From OLB11 sp041392835 (GTDB lineage Bacteria; Bacteroidota; Bacteroidia; Chitinophagales; Chitinophagaceae), in contig JAWKLF010000003.1 of assembly GCA_041392835.1 (NCBI GenBank), forward strand, positions 248,001-312,000: a stretch of DNA of 64,000 nt. The letters are read 5' to 3'. Every line of letters starts with the position of its first letter. Position 1 is the first letter of the stretch. The position numbers and the translations under genes are program-made. A model generated the notes under the pieces. That model searched no databases, was not told the origin of the DNA, and was given only the letters and a program-made list of their open reading frames with translations. This document shows, piece after piece, positions 6,794 through 15,680 of this stretch.

Positions 6794-8917
6794 ATGTTCA
6801 ATTTAAAACAAAAAACTTTTGATATTGGCGATGGCAGAATGATTACCTTAGAAACAGGTAAATTGGCTCGTCAGGCAGATGGAAGCGTATTAGTTCGTAT
6901 GGGCAAATGCGCCATTTTAGCAACCGTTGTTGCAAACAAAGAACCCAAACCCGGGCAATCTTTTTTTCCATTATCTGTAGATTATCAAGAAAAATTTGCT
7001 GCGGCAGGTCGTATACCAGGTTCTTTTTTCAAAAGAGAAGGTCGCTTAAGCGATTATGAAATACTTATTTCAAGATTAATAGATAGAGCTTTGCGTCCAT
7101 TGTTTCCAAGCGATTACTTATGCGATGTGCAGGTTTTAGTTACCTTAGTTTCTTCCGATCCAGATATAATGCCTGATGCCTTAGCTTGTTTGGCTGCCTC
7201 AGCAGCCTTGGCGGTATCTGATGTACCGATCGAAGAAATAATTTCTGAAGTAAGAGTATCACGAATAGATGGCAATTTTGTTATTAATCCTACACGTGCA
7301 CAAATGGAAGTGTCTGATATGGATTTTATAGTAGCAGCTACCGAAAAAAATATTATGATGGTAGAAGGCGAAAGTAAAGAGTGTAGTGAAGAAGACTTAA
7401 TAGGCGCTATAGAAGCAGCACACGAGGCTATCAAAATTCAAGTGCAGGCACAAAAAGAATTGTGGGCTATGGTTGGTTCTCCAAGCAAAAGAGATTATAC
7501 CAAACCCTATAGAAATGAAGAATTAAACGCAAGAATAGCGGCTTTTGCTACACCAAAAGTATATGAAGTAGCCAAGGGCGCTTTAGGCAAAAACGAGCGT
7601 TCTACTTCGTTTAAAGAAATTGAAAGCGAGCTTATAGAGCATTTGGGTGAGCTGAGCGAAGAAGATGCACCATTGGTAGGCTACTATTATCATAAACTAC
7701 AAAAAGAAGTGGTTAGAAATATGATGATAGATGAAAAAGTAAGATTGGATGGAAGAAAACCAGAAATAGTAAGACCATTGGCTATGGAAGTTGACTTCTT
7801 GCCTTCACCACATGGTACAGCACTATTTACAAGAGGCGAAACTCAATCATTGAGTACCGTAACTTTAGGAACACCCGATGATGAAAAATTAATAGAAGAT
7901 GCAGAAAAAGCAGAATACATTAATTTTTATTTACACTATAATTTTCCTCCGTTCTCTACGGGTGAAATAAAACCTATGCGTGGGCCAGGTCGTCGTGAAG
8001 TAGGGCATGGTAATTTAGCACAGCGTTCTATAAAACAAATATTGCCAAGCAAAGAAGATTTTCCATATACTATACGTATTATATCAGATATTTTAGAAAG
8101 TAATGGTTCCTCTTCAATGGCTACTGTATGTGCTGGTTCATTAGCATTAATGGATGCTGGGGCACCCGTACAAAAACATATAGCAGGTGTGGCTATGGGA
8201 TTAATATCTCGAGAAGATGGAAAATGGGTTGTATTGACAGATATTTTGGGCGACGAAGATCATTTAGGTGATATGGATTTTAAAGTAACAGGTACTCGCG
8301 ATGGTATTTGTGGAATCCAAATGGATATAAAAGTAGATGGTCTAAGCATGGATGTAATGCGCAAAGCATTGGCACAAGCTAATCAAGGTAGAATGGATAT
8401 TTTAGATGCTATGTACGAATGCATTCCTCAGCGTAGAGAAGATTTAAAACCTCATGCGCCACGTATGGAATTTTTAATGATAGACAAAGAATTTATCGGA
8501 GCTGTAATAGGTACTGGAGGAAAAGTAATACAAGAAATTCAACGTGAAACTGGAACGACTATTACGATAGAAGAAGTTGGCGATAAAGGACATGTAAGTA
8601 TTTTCTCTAAAGAAAAAGCAGGCTTAGTAAAAGCATTGGATTGGATAAAAGGTCTTATAGAAGTACCTGAAATTGGTAAAGTGTATAATTCGACTGTTAA
8701 GTCAATCAAAGAATTTGGTGCATTTGTAGAATTTTTGCCTGGCAAACAAGGTTTATTACATATATCTGAAATAAGTTGGAAACGCTTAGAAAATATGGAT
8801 GGAATATTTAAAGAAGGCGATCAGGTAGAAGTAAAACTTACAGGTACAGATCCTAAAACGGGCAAATTTAAATTCTCACGAAAAGTACTTTTGCCACGGG
8901 AAGAAAAACAAGCATAA
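6794..8917 (+). CDS. pnp: Polynucleotide phosphorylase (polyribonucleotide nucleotidyltransferase)
   Basis: Phosphorolytic 3'-5' exoribonuclease, 707 aa, full length, normally a trimer and part of RNA-degrading complexes. Domain order: first RNase PH fold (about 10-145, with YQEKFAAAGRIPGSFFKREG), helical linker (about 230-310), second RNase PH fold (about 320-545; FPPFSTGEIKPMRGPGRREVGHG and LTDILGDEDHLGDMDFKVTG hold phosphate- and metal-binding residues), KH domain with IGAVIGTGGKVIQ (about 570), and a C-terminal S1 domain (about 635-700, VYNSTVKSIKEFGAFVEF). The start at 6794 follows the leader hairpin. The PyrR-like gene begins 17 bp after the stop, so the two are probably co-transcribed. 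Confidence 0.98.
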   Translation: MFNLKQKTFDIGDGRMITLETGKLARQADGSVLVRMGKCAILATVVANKEPKPGQSFFPLSVDYQEKFAAAGRIPGSFFKREGRLSDYEILISRLIDRALRPLFPSDYLCDVQVLVTLVSSDPDIMPDALACLAASAALAVSDVPIEEIISEVRVSRIDGNFVINPTRAQMEVSDMDFIVAATEKNIMMVEGESKECSEEDLIGAIEAAHEAIKIQVQAQKELWAMVGSPSKRDYTKPYRNEELNARIAAFATPKVYEVAKGALGKNERSTSFKEIESELIEHLGELSEEDAPLVGYYYHKLQKEVVRNMMIDEKVRLDGRKPEIVRPLAMEVDFLPSPHGTALFTRGETQSLSTVTLGTPDDEKLIEDAEKAEYINFYLHYNFPPFSTGEIKPMRGPGRREVGHGNLAQRSIKQILPSKEDFPYTIRIISDILESNGSSSMATVCAGSLALMDAGAPVQKHIAGVAMGLISREDGKWVVLTDILGDEDHLGDMDFKVTGTRDGICGIQMDIKVDGLSMDVMRKALAQANQGRMDILDAMYECIPQRREDLKPHAPRMEFLMIDKEFIGAVIGTGGKVIQEIQRETGTTITIEEVGDKGHVSIFSKEKAGLVKALDWIKGLIEVPEIGKVYNSTVKSIKEFGAFVEFLPGKQGLLHISEISWKRLENMDGIFKEGDQVEVKLTGTDPKTGKFKFSRKVLLPREEKQA

Positions 8918-8934
8918 ATAATAGTACTCAGACT

Positions 8935-9432
8935 ATGGTAGATGCTACATGTATACTAACTGCACAACAATCGGCTATGAAAATAAATCGAATGGCCTAT
9001 GAAATTGTTGAAAATACATTGCAAGAAAAAAAAATAATTTTGGCAGCTATACCAGACCGCGGTGTAGATATAGCACAAAAATTAAAAGCAATTATAGAGC
9101 AAATAAGTTCCTTGCAGGTACATATCATTAGCATTGAAATAGATAAACAAAATCCAATAGATGCACGCATAGATCCTTCCTTTGATCCTAATAATCAGTA
9201 TATCATTTTGGTAGATGATGTAGCTGACTCTGGAAGAACAGCTATGTATGCTTTAAAACCTTTTTTAAATGCCTTGCCAAAAAAAATTCAATTGGCAGTT
9301 TTAGTAGACCGAAAACACAAAAAGTTTCCTGTTACTTCAGATTATATTGGAATACAAGTATCATCGAGTTTGCAAGAAAATATTCGAGTGGACATAGATA
9401 AAAAAGGACATATACAAGCATTTATTAATTAA
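8935..9432 (+). CDS. Phosphoribosyltransferase, PyrR-like
   Basis: Type I phosphoribosyltransferase fold, 165 aa. The PRPP-binding loop is VDDVADSGRT (93-102), and AAIPDRGVDIAQKL near 37-50 is the PPi-loop region. LVDRKHKKFPVTSDYIG near 128-144 closely matches the PyrR family, which are uracil phosphoribosyltransferases and, in some lineages, pyr mRNA attenuators. Because pyr genes are not adjacent, I infer a pyrimidine or general nucleobase salvage role, not a demonstrated regulator. It probably shares a transcript with pnp; gcdH starts 22 bp downstream. Confidence 0.85.
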   Translation: MVDATCILTAQQSAMKINRMAYEIVENTLQEKKIILAAIPDRGVDIAQKLKAIIEQISSLQVHIISIEIDKQNPIDARIDPSFDPNNQYIILVDDVADSGRTAMYALKPFLNALPKKIQLAVLVDRKHKKFPVTSDYIGIQVSSSLQENIRVDIDKKGHIQAFIN

Positions 9433-9454
9433 TCAAACAATAAAAAAAAATAAT

Positions 9455-10633
9455 ATGGCTCAAGATTTATTTCAACATCCCGATTATTACGCAATTGATG
9501 AATTACTTAGCGAGGAGCATAAACTCATTCGTGATACCACAAGAGCTTGGATAAAAAAAGAAGTAAGTCCTAGTATAGAAGAATGGGCTCAAAATAATTA
9601 TTTTCCAAAACATTTGGTGCCTCAAATGGGAGAATTGGGTTTGTTTGGCCCTACTATTCCTACAGAATATGGTGGCGGCGGTATGGATTATATATCCTAC
9701 GGACTCATGATGCAAGAAGTAGAACGCTGCGATAGCGGTATGCGTAGTACTGCAAGTGTGCAAGGAAGTTTGGTTATGTATCCTATATATGCATATGGAA
9801 GTGAGGAGCAACGAAAAAAATACTTACCTAAACTGGCAAGTGGAGAATGGCTTGGTTGCTTTGGTTTGACAGAGCCAGACAGTGGTAGCGATCCTGGAAG
9901 TATGATAACACATATCAAAGAAGATGGCGACCACGTCATATTGAACGGTTCTAAAATGTGGATTAGCAATGCACCCTTTGCAGATATAGCAGTAGTTTGG
10001 GCTAAGGATGAGCAAGGAGAGATAAGAGGCTTGGTCGTAGAGCGCGGTATGGAAGGATTTACTACACCCGAAATTCATAACAAATGGAGCTTACGAGCTA
10101 GTTGCACTGGAGAATTAGTTTTTGACAATGTACGAGTGCCAAAAGAAAATATTTTTCCAAATGTAAAAGGTCTAAAAGGGCCATTAGGGTGCTTGAGCAA
10201 GGCTCGATACGGTATAGCTTGGGGGGCTTTGGGTGCTGCTATGGATTGTTATGATAGTGCATTGCGATATACCAAAGAAAGAATTCAATTTGGAAAACCA
10301 ATAGCATCTTTTCAGTTACAACAAAAAAAATTGGCTGAAATGATAACTGAAATTACAAAGGGGCAATTATTAGTATGGCGTTTGGGCGTGTTGATGTCTG
10401 AAAATAAAGCTACACCAGCACAAATATCTATGGCCAAAAGAAATAGCTGCGATATAGCTCTGCGTATAGCAAGAGAAGCCAGACAAATGCATGGTGGCAT
10501 GGGTATTACTGGTGAGTATTCTATCATGCGCCATATGATGAATTTAGAAAGTGTAATTACCTATGAAGGTACGCATGATATTCACTTGCTGATTACTGGC
10601 TTAGATGTTACTGGTATCAATGCTTTTAAATAA
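9455..10633 (+). CDS. gcdH: Acyl-CoA dehydrogenase, glutaryl-CoA dehydrogenase type
   Basis: FAD flavoprotein, 392 aa, full length. GFGLTEPDSGSDPGSM-type sequence (FGLTEPDSGSDPGSM, about 136-150) is the flavin/substrate signature of glutaryl-CoA dehydrogenases. ARYGIAWGALGAAMDCY (about 250-266) and RQMHGGMGITGEYSIMRHM (about 346-364) are the other family blocks. The catalytic base is Glu371 in TYEGTHDIH, as in glutaryl-CoA dehydrogenase. The expected reaction is oxidative decarboxylation of glutaryl-CoA to crotonyl-CoA in lysine/tryptophan breakdown. Together with 3-hydroxyanthranilate dioxygenase nearby it fits amino-acid catabolism, though each is separate. Convergent with the kinase at 10636, with a 2-bp gap. 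Confidence 0.92.
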   Translation: MAQDLFQHPDYYAIDELLSEEHKLIRDTTRAWIKKEVSPSIEEWAQNNYFPKHLVPQMGELGLFGPTIPTEYGGGGMDYISYGLMMQEVERCDSGMRSTASVQGSLVMYPIYAYGSEEQRKKYLPKLASGEWLGCFGLTEPDSGSDPGSMITHIKEDGDHVILNGSKMWISNAPFADIAVVWAKDEQGEIRGLVVERGMEGFTTPEIHNKWSLRASCTGELVFDNVRVPKENIFPNVKGLKGPLGCLSKARYGIAWGALGAAMDCYDSALRYTKERIQFGKPIASFQLQQKKLAEMITEITKGQLLVWRLGVLMSENKATPAQISMAKRNSCDIALRIAREARQMHGGMGITGEYSIMRHMMNLESVITYEGTHDIHLLITGLDVTGINAFK

Positions 10634-10635
10634 TG

Positions 10636-11925
10636 CTAAGCATCTTGGCTTATTTTAAATGAAAGTGAAAAAGTAGTTCCTTCGCCAAGTTCACTTTGTA
10701 CTGCAATTTTACCTTTGTGTGCTTCTGTAATATTTTTTACATAGGTAAGTCCTAAACCAAAACCTTTTACATTGTGAAGGTTGCCAGTATGTGCTCTAAA
10801 GAACTTCTCAAATATGTGATTTAAAGTTTCTTTGTCCATACCTATACCATTGTCGGCTATGGTAATTAATATTTGATTATTGGCATTTTTAGTTTTAATA
10901 TGAATGACAGGGTCTTCTTTGGCATATTTGATAGCATTGTCCACCAAGTTAAAAATAATATTAGTAAAATGGACTTCATCGGCATCAATGATAGATTGAG
11001 TAGCTTGTATATCTAAAATTAATTTTGCATTTGCTTCTTCCATTTGAAGCTTGGTGTTTTGCGCTACTTTATCAATAATTTCATGCACATTTATTTTTTT
11101 AATTTGCAAATTGATTTCTTCTTTTTCTAATTGCGCAGCTTGCAGTATTTTTTCAACTTGCTTATTCATTCTTCTGTTTTCTTCTTTAATGATACTGCTA
11201 TAATATTTTATTTGTTCTGTATTTGATATTACCCGAGTATTGTTTAGGGCATCACTTGCAAGTTGTATAGTGGCTATAGGTGTTTTAAATTCATGCGTCA
11301 TGTTGTTTATAAAATCAGACTTAATTTCTGATAATCTTTTTTGACTAAGCATCGTTCTTATTGTCAATACAAAAGCAGCTATGATAACTGAGGTAAACAG
11401 CACTGCAAAAAGTAATAAGGTAGCCAAATGCTTTTTAAAATAATTTTGAGGTTCGGCTATATATAAATTAAGCGTTTCGTTGTTCATAATACTTTCACCT
11501 GAAAGTATAGTTTTATGCACATTTTCGCTTTTGGATGGGTCTAAATAATCGTCTTTAAAGCCCGTGCTGAATAGTATTGGCGACTGGACTTCATTGGTAA
11601 TACAAAATTCAAAAGGTTGTTTTATACTTTTTTTTCTTAGCTCATGTTTTATAATTTCTTTCACTTGGTAATTGCTAAGTATGCTTGCAGTAGAAATATA
11701 ATTATTAAACGATAGGGGTTGAAACTGAAATGAAAATCCAAAGGTTTCTTTATCTTTTCTTTTATTGATACTGTCTTTTATATTTTGCAAACAAAAATAA
11801 ATATCGCTATCGTATTGTTCTCTTTTTAGTTTCATAGCACCTTGAATCCACTCTACTTGTAAATAAATAAGCCCCAAAAGAGAGATGCCTACCAAGGTAA
11901 ATATGATATAAAAAATTCTTTTCAC
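10636..11925 (-). CDS. Membrane-bound sensor histidine kinase, orphan
   Basis: Two-component sensor kinase, 429 aa. TM1 is residues 4-23 and TM2 about 168-188, enclosing a periplasmic sensor of about 140 residues with no recognised domain. The HisKA phosphoacceptor is His211 in NNMTHEFKTPIATI. The HATPase domain follows: NLVDNAIKYAKE (N box), DNGIGMD (G1) and GFGLGLTY (G2). The initiator is GTG at 11925, chosen because it gives a proper N-terminal membrane anchor. No response regulator lies next to it, so the partner is encoded elsewhere. Confidence 0.93.
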   Translation of the reverse strand: MKRIFYIIFTLVGISLLGLIYLQVEWIQGAMKLKREQYDSDIYFCLQNIKDSINKRKDKETFGFSFQFQPLSFNNYISTASILSNYQVKEIIKHELRKKSIKQPFEFCITNEVQSPILFSTGFKDDYLDPSKSENVHKTILSGESIMNNETLNLYIAEPQNYFKKHLATLLLFAVLFTSVIIAAFVLTIRTMLSQKRLSEIKSDFINNMTHEFKTPIATIQLASDALNNTRVISNTEQIKYYSSIIKEENRRMNKQVEKILQAAQLEKEEINLQIKKINVHEIIDKVAQNTKLQMEEANAKLILDIQATQSIIDADEVHFTNIIFNLVDNAIKYAKEDPVIHIKTKNANNQILITIADNGIGMDKETLNHIFEKFFRAHTGNLHNVKGFGLGLTYVKNITEAHKGKIAVQSELGEGTTFSLSFKISQDA

Positions 11926-11980
11926 GTTGTAAAAGTAGTAAAGAGATAAAAGCTATTTAGATTTTTAGACAAGAATTAAC

Positions 11981-12832
11981 TTATCGTATATTGGAAGGAC
12001 ATTTGTATGTTGGTAAACGAAATGAAATGCCAAGTTGCATAGTCATATATTTATCTCGAGTAGTATTGACACCACGTTGGCGACCTTTTATGCCTATAGG
12101 ATTATTTGTTACTTCATACGAGCGGTCTTGCAATTGCTCTACTGGCAAAGGATAGGGCGATGGAAGCGGATCTATAAAGTTTTCTTTTCCTATATAAGTG
12201 GTGCTTACATCATCTAAATAATCAGTTGTGGTACTACGATTTGCCACTTCTAAGTAAATGGTAACGCCTTTTGCAAACCAAAATTTTATGCCAGCTCCAA
12301 TTGGAAAGGCTACAGCTGTTTTTCCATAACGTCTATTTTTATACTCTTCAAAATTTTGTCCTTCAGTACCTAAAGGTCTTAAAAAATATTTTTTGCCATT
12401 TAAAAAAGTATAGGGGTTGTAATAAAAAATGCCAGCACCGACAGTTACATAAGGTGTAAAACGATAATCAAATTCGCCAATCTCATATCTAAAAAAATGA
12501 AACTCTGCCGATACAGCTCCTTCATAAATATCAGATTGAAAATCTAAATTCCTCATTTTCTGATAAAAGTTGTTTGAAAATTTATCGCTATATCCTATAT
12601 GAGCATAGGTGCCTCCAAGCTTGATTGCTATATAGGGTGATGCATTGTATTTATAAAAAATGCCACCGCTATATCGAGGAAATTTAAATCCATAATTATC
12701 ATTAAGGTCGCCAAAATAAGCTGAGCTTCCACCAGAAATTCCAAACTCAGAAAGTCGGTAGAATATTTGACTTGTAGCGCAATGACAAGTAATAGATACT
12801 AATAAAGTACAAAGGATAATTCTTAGTTGCAT
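11981..12832 (-). CDS. DUF6089-like outer membrane beta-barrel protein
   Basis: Secreted protein of 283 aa with a signal peptide (MQLRIILCTLLVSITCHCATSQ). FGISGGSSAYFGDLNDN directly after the leader, YSGGIFYKYNASPYIAIKLG, and alternating aromatic beta-strands match the Bacteroidota family DUF6089, predicted outer-membrane barrels of unknown function. The last strand is YMTMQLGISFRLPTYKCP. It lies between the orphan kinase and nbaC, all on the minus strand but with spacing that does not force an operon. No substrate can be assigned. Confidence 0.8.
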   Translation of the reverse strand: MQLRIILCTLLVSITCHCATSQIFYRLSEFGISGGSSAYFGDLNDNYGFKFPRYSGGIFYKYNASPYIAIKLGGTYAHIGYSDKFSNNFYQKMRNLDFQSDIYEGAVSAEFHFFRYEIGEFDYRFTPYVTVGAGIFYYNPYTFLNGKKYFLRPLGTEGQNFEEYKNRRYGKTAVAFPIGAGIKFWFAKGVTIYLEVANRSTTTDYLDDVSTTYIGKENFIDPLPSPYPLPVEQLQDRSYEVTNNPIGIKGRQRGVNTTRDKYMTMQLGISFRLPTYKCPSNIR

Positions 12833-12879
12833 GCTTAATTAATACGTAAAACTACATTAAATATTGTATATGTAGTGGA

Positions 12880-13410
12880 TTAAACAAATCGGGGGTCACT
12901 TTCCATCACATGGCCACACTTTTTGCATGTACGCATCTCTTCTGATGAATAGTATTCTTTAAAACGAGGTAAAAAATCAGTTTCGATATTTTTGAGTTCA
13001 AAAAAAGTTTCATGTAGCTTTTCGTTGCATTGTTCACAAAACCACATTAACCCATCTGTAAATCCTTTGCCTTCTCGTACACGTTCTATAACTAAACCTA
13101 TAGAGTTTTCGCTACGGCCTGGTGAGTGTGGCACTTTGGCGGGCAATAAATACATATCGCCTGCGCTTAATGGCACTTCAACAACTTTGCCATCTTGTTG
13201 TGTCTTAACACATATGTCACCTTCTATTTGATAAAACAATTCCTCCGTTTCATTATAGTGGTAATCTTTTCGTGCGTTGGGTCCAGCTACTATCATAACA
13301 ATATAGTCACTTCCTTCTGGATACAAATTTTTGTTTGCAACAGGTGGTTTTAATAAGTGTCTATTTTCTTCTATCCATTTATGCAAATTAAAAGGGGCTC
13401 TTGCTGCCAT
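12880..13410 (-). CDS. nbaC: 3-hydroxyanthranilate 3,4-dioxygenase
   Basis: Cupin-fold Fe(II) dioxygenase, 176 aa, that opens the ring of 3-hydroxyanthranilate on the way to quinolinate (kynurenine route to NAD) or to 2-aminomuconate. All key positions of the bacterial enzyme are present at the numbering I know for it: metal ligands His51, Glu57 and His95; substrate-binding Arg47, Arg99 and Glu110; and the C-terminal rubredoxin-like site Cys125, Cys128, Cys162 and Cys165. Upstream is a TATATTTG -7 box and an inverted repeat at the presumed transcript start. No other kynurenine genes are adjacent. Confidence 0.97.
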   Translation of the reverse strand: MAARAPFNLHKWIEENRHLLKPPVANKNLYPEGSDYIVMIVAGPNARKDYHYNETEELFYQIEGDICVKTQQDGKVVEVPLSAGDMYLLPAKVPHSPGRSENSIGLVIERVREGKGFTDGLMWFCEQCNEKLHETFFELKNIETDFLPRFKEYYSSEEMRTCKKCGHVMESDPRFV

Positions 13411-13434
13411 ATTTTATATGTTTTAATTGTTTTA

Positions 13435-13468
13435 ACAGTTTGATGGATTCAAACTGTATTCAAATATA
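13435..13468 (-). promoter_or_regulatory. nbaC promoter and overlapping inverted repeat
   Basis: On the minus strand, TATATTTG (13461-13468) is a perfect -7 box. Just downstream, at the expected start of transcription, ACAGTTTGA (13435-13443) and TCAAACTGT (13449-13457) form a perfect 9-bp inverted repeat with a 5-nt spacer. The position suits a repressor operator or a hairpin at the extreme 5' end of the mRNA, 25 nt before the start codon. Confidence 0.55.
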
Positions 13469-13519
13469 CAATTATGATAAATTAAAAACTTAATTTTGGA
13501 CTTCAATTTATTTCAGCTA

Positions 13520-13702
13520 ATGATTAAATTTATTTTTAACTTAATTTTTGTTTACATAGCTTTTAAAATCATTGCTATGTTTTTAGATCCTTTTTTTACA
13601 AAAAAGAAAAAAGACATACAAGATATCAATGATGAACCAAATACTACAAAATCCAAACCTAAGTTAGGCGATTATATCGAATATGAAGAAGTTAGAAAAT
13701 AA
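13520..13702 (+). CDS. Small membrane protein, DUF4834-like
   Basis: Sixty-residue protein with one N-terminal transmembrane helix (FIFNLIFVYIAFKIIAMFL) followed by a charged cytoplasmic tail that ends LGDYIEYEEVRK. The final GDYxxYEE motif matches small Bacteroidota proteins of family DUF4834, of unknown function. I chose ATG at 13520; an in-frame TTG at 13496 would add eight residues and is less likely. It lies alone, divergent from nbaC and upstream of the aminotransferase. Confidence 0.65.
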   Translation: MIKFIFNLIFVYIAFKIIAMFLDPFFTKKKKDIQDINDEPNTTKSKPKLGDYIEYEEVRK

Positions 13703-13771
13703 GTAATTTATTGTATAGCCCTATTCTAAGGTGAGCAGGCATTTACTATACATTCATTGTTATTTATAAAC

Positions 13772-13779
13772 TATATTTG
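13772..13779 (+). promoter_or_regulatory. -7 box of the aminotransferase operon
   Basis: TATATTTG, a perfect TAnnTTTG match, ends 17 nt before the ATG at 13797. It probably drives the aminotransferase, rhomboid and possibly the LolA-like gene. Confidence 0.6.
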
Positions 13780-13796
13780 CGATTCAAAATTTCTCT

Positions 13797-14993
13797 ATGC
13801 CCACTATATCTAATAGAGGTGTTCATATGCCTCCATCGCCCATACGAAAGTTAGTACCTTTTGCAGATGCTGCCAAAGCAAAAGGGATAAAGGTGTATCA
13901 TCTCAATATTGGACAACCCGATATTGAAACACCCAAAATGGTTTTAGATGCAGTAAGAAATTCCGATATTAAAGTGCTTGAGTATAGCCATAGTGCTGGT
14001 TTTTTATCTTATCGTAAAAAGTTAGTAGCCTATTATGCGCAATTTGGTATATCCTTAACGCCAGACGAAATATTAGTTACCACAGGGGGAAGCGAAGCTA
14101 TTTTATTTGCCATCATGAGTTGTTTAGACCCTGGCGATGAGATTATTATTCCTGAGCCATTTTATGCAAACTATAACAGCTTTGCTATTGCTTCTCAAGC
14201 TAAAGTTGTGCCGGTTACCTCCTATATTGAAAATGATTTTAAACTACCTCCTATAGAAGAGTTTGAAAAAAAGATTACGAGTAAAACAAAGGCAATTATG
14301 ATATGTAATCCAAACAATCCTACAGGCTATGTGTATTCCGCAGCGGAAATGAATACCTTACGAGATATTTGCTTGAAGTATAATTTGTTTTTATTTTCAG
14401 ACGAAGCCTATAGAGAATTTTGTTATGATGACAATGTACACATTTCGGCAATGACCTTAGAAGGATTAGAAAATAATGTAATTTTATTAGATACTATTTC
14501 AAAAAGATATAGTGCTTGTGGAGGTAGATTGGGGGCATTCATTACTAAAAACAAAGAAGTTTATGAAGCCGCCTTAAAATTTGCTCAGGCCCGTTTAAGC
14601 CCGCCAACCTTTGCACAGATAGCTGGCGAGGCAGCTGTAGACTTGCCAAAAGATTATTTTAACGAGATTAAAAAGGAATATGAATTAAGAAAAAACACCT
14701 TGGTAACAAGATTGCAAAAAATGGATGGTGTTGTATGCCCTATGCCCAAAGGCGCATTTTATGCAATAGCCAAATTGCCTGTAGAGGACGCAGAAGACTT
14801 TTGCAAATGGCTACTCTCGTCTTTTTCTTATCAAAATCAAACTATCATGATGGCTCCAGCTGCAGGGTTTTATTCTTCGAGTTTAGGAAAAAATGAAGTT
14901 CGTTTTGCCTATGTATTAAACACAGATGATATAAACAATGCTATGGATTGTTTAGAACATGGCTTGAAAGAGTATCAAAAACAAAAAGCATGA
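13797..14993 (+). CDS. PLP-dependent class I aminotransferase (aspartate aminotransferase family)
   Basis: Fold-type I aminotransferase, 398 aa, full length. LNIGQPDIETP (about 36-46) is the substrate-side signature, CNPNNPTGYVY (about 172-182) the PLP-phosphate and ring region, SDEAYREF (about 198-205) supplies the cofactor Asp/Tyr, and ISKRYSACGGRLGAF (about 235-249) holds the Schiff-base Lys. The C-terminal Arg for the carboxylate is in NEVRFAYV. The amino donor cannot be fixed from sequence; aspartate or aromatic amino acids are usual. Its stop overlaps the start of the rhomboid gene (ATGA), so they are coupled. Confidence 0.93.
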   Translation: MPTISNRGVHMPPSPIRKLVPFADAAKAKGIKVYHLNIGQPDIETPKMVLDAVRNSDIKVLEYSHSAGFLSYRKKLVAYYAQFGISLTPDEILVTTGGSEAILFAIMSCLDPGDEIIIPEPFYANYNSFAIASQAKVVPVTSYIENDFKLPPIEEFEKKITSKTKAIMICNPNNPTGYVYSAAEMNTLRDICLKYNLFLFSDEAYREFCYDDNVHISAMTLEGLENNVILLDTISKRYSACGGRLGAFITKNKEVYEAALKFAQARLSPPTFAQIAGEAAVDLPKDYFNEIKKEYELRKNTLVTRLQKMDGVVCPMPKGAFYAIAKLPVEDAEDFCKWLLSSFSYQNQTIMMAPAAGFYSSSLGKNEVRFAYVLNTDDINNAMDCLEHGLKEYQKQKA

Positions 14994-15604
14994 TTACTTA
15001 CATCATTATTGCAATAACAGTTATTTGCTCTTATGCTGCTTTTCAAAATGAATCTCTGATTAGTAAATGCATCTTTTACCCCGTTGGCATACAACAATAT
15101 AATCAGTGGTGGCGTTTCATAACGCATGGTTTTGTACATGCCGATATGCATCATTTAGTTTTTAATATGCTTTCTCTGTTTTTCTTTGGTAGAATGGTAG
15201 AGAATTATTTTCAAACCATTTTTGAAAATCAAATGGTCTTTCCTTTGTTTTATATTTCAGCCCTTATATTTTCTTCTATACCATCTTTTTTCAAGCATAA
15301 GTCCAACCAACATTACAGAAGCTTAGGAGCAAGTGGTGCTGTTTCGGCTGTGTTGATGGCTTCTGTATTGTTCGATCCTTGGGCTACTATATTATTAAAA
15401 TTTATTATTCCTATTCCAGCCATACTTTTTGCTATTGGCTACATAGCGTATTCTGCTTATATGGATAAACGCAATATGGACAATATAGGCCATGATGCAC
15501 ATTTATATGGTGCCTTGTATGGTTTTTTATTTCCTTTATTGTTTAAATCTGGTTTATTTATGTATTTTATACATCAGCTTTCATCGCCTCGATTTTTATC
15601 GTAA
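14990..15604 (+). CDS. Rhomboid family intramembrane serine protease
   Basis: Six-helix intramembrane protease, 204 aa. WWRFITHGFVHADMHHLVFN (residues 40-59) is the rhomboid L1/TM2 signature with its conserved histidines and Asn. The catalytic Ser115 is in LGASGA and the catalytic His171 in DAHLYGALYG, giving the GxSG / HxxG dyad. It should cleave membrane-spanning substrates, which are unknown here. I start at ATG 14990, which overlaps the previous stop by four bases; an upstream in-frame ATG at 14948 would sit inside the aminotransferase gene. Confidence 0.94.
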   Translation: MITYIIIAITVICSYAAFQNESLISKCIFYPVGIQQYNQWWRFITHGFVHADMHHLVFNMLSLFFFGRMVENYFQTIFENQMVFPLFYISALIFSSIPSFFKHKSNQHYRSLGASGAVSAVLMASVLFDPWATILLKFIIPIPAILFAIGYIAYSAYMDKRNMDNIGHDAHLYGALYGFLFPLLFKSGLFMYFIHQLSSPRFLS

Positions 15605-15680
15605 AAGATATTAAGTATCCAATAACGATATAAATATATTTTCTAAACTATTTTTGATACACATTAAAAGTGTTGCAAAC

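Noticed and set aside
13496..13519. TTG start for the small DUF4834-like protein
   Set aside because: ATG at 13520 gives a complete protein with a normal N-terminal membrane helix. TTG starts are rare here unless forced, as in yjjG.
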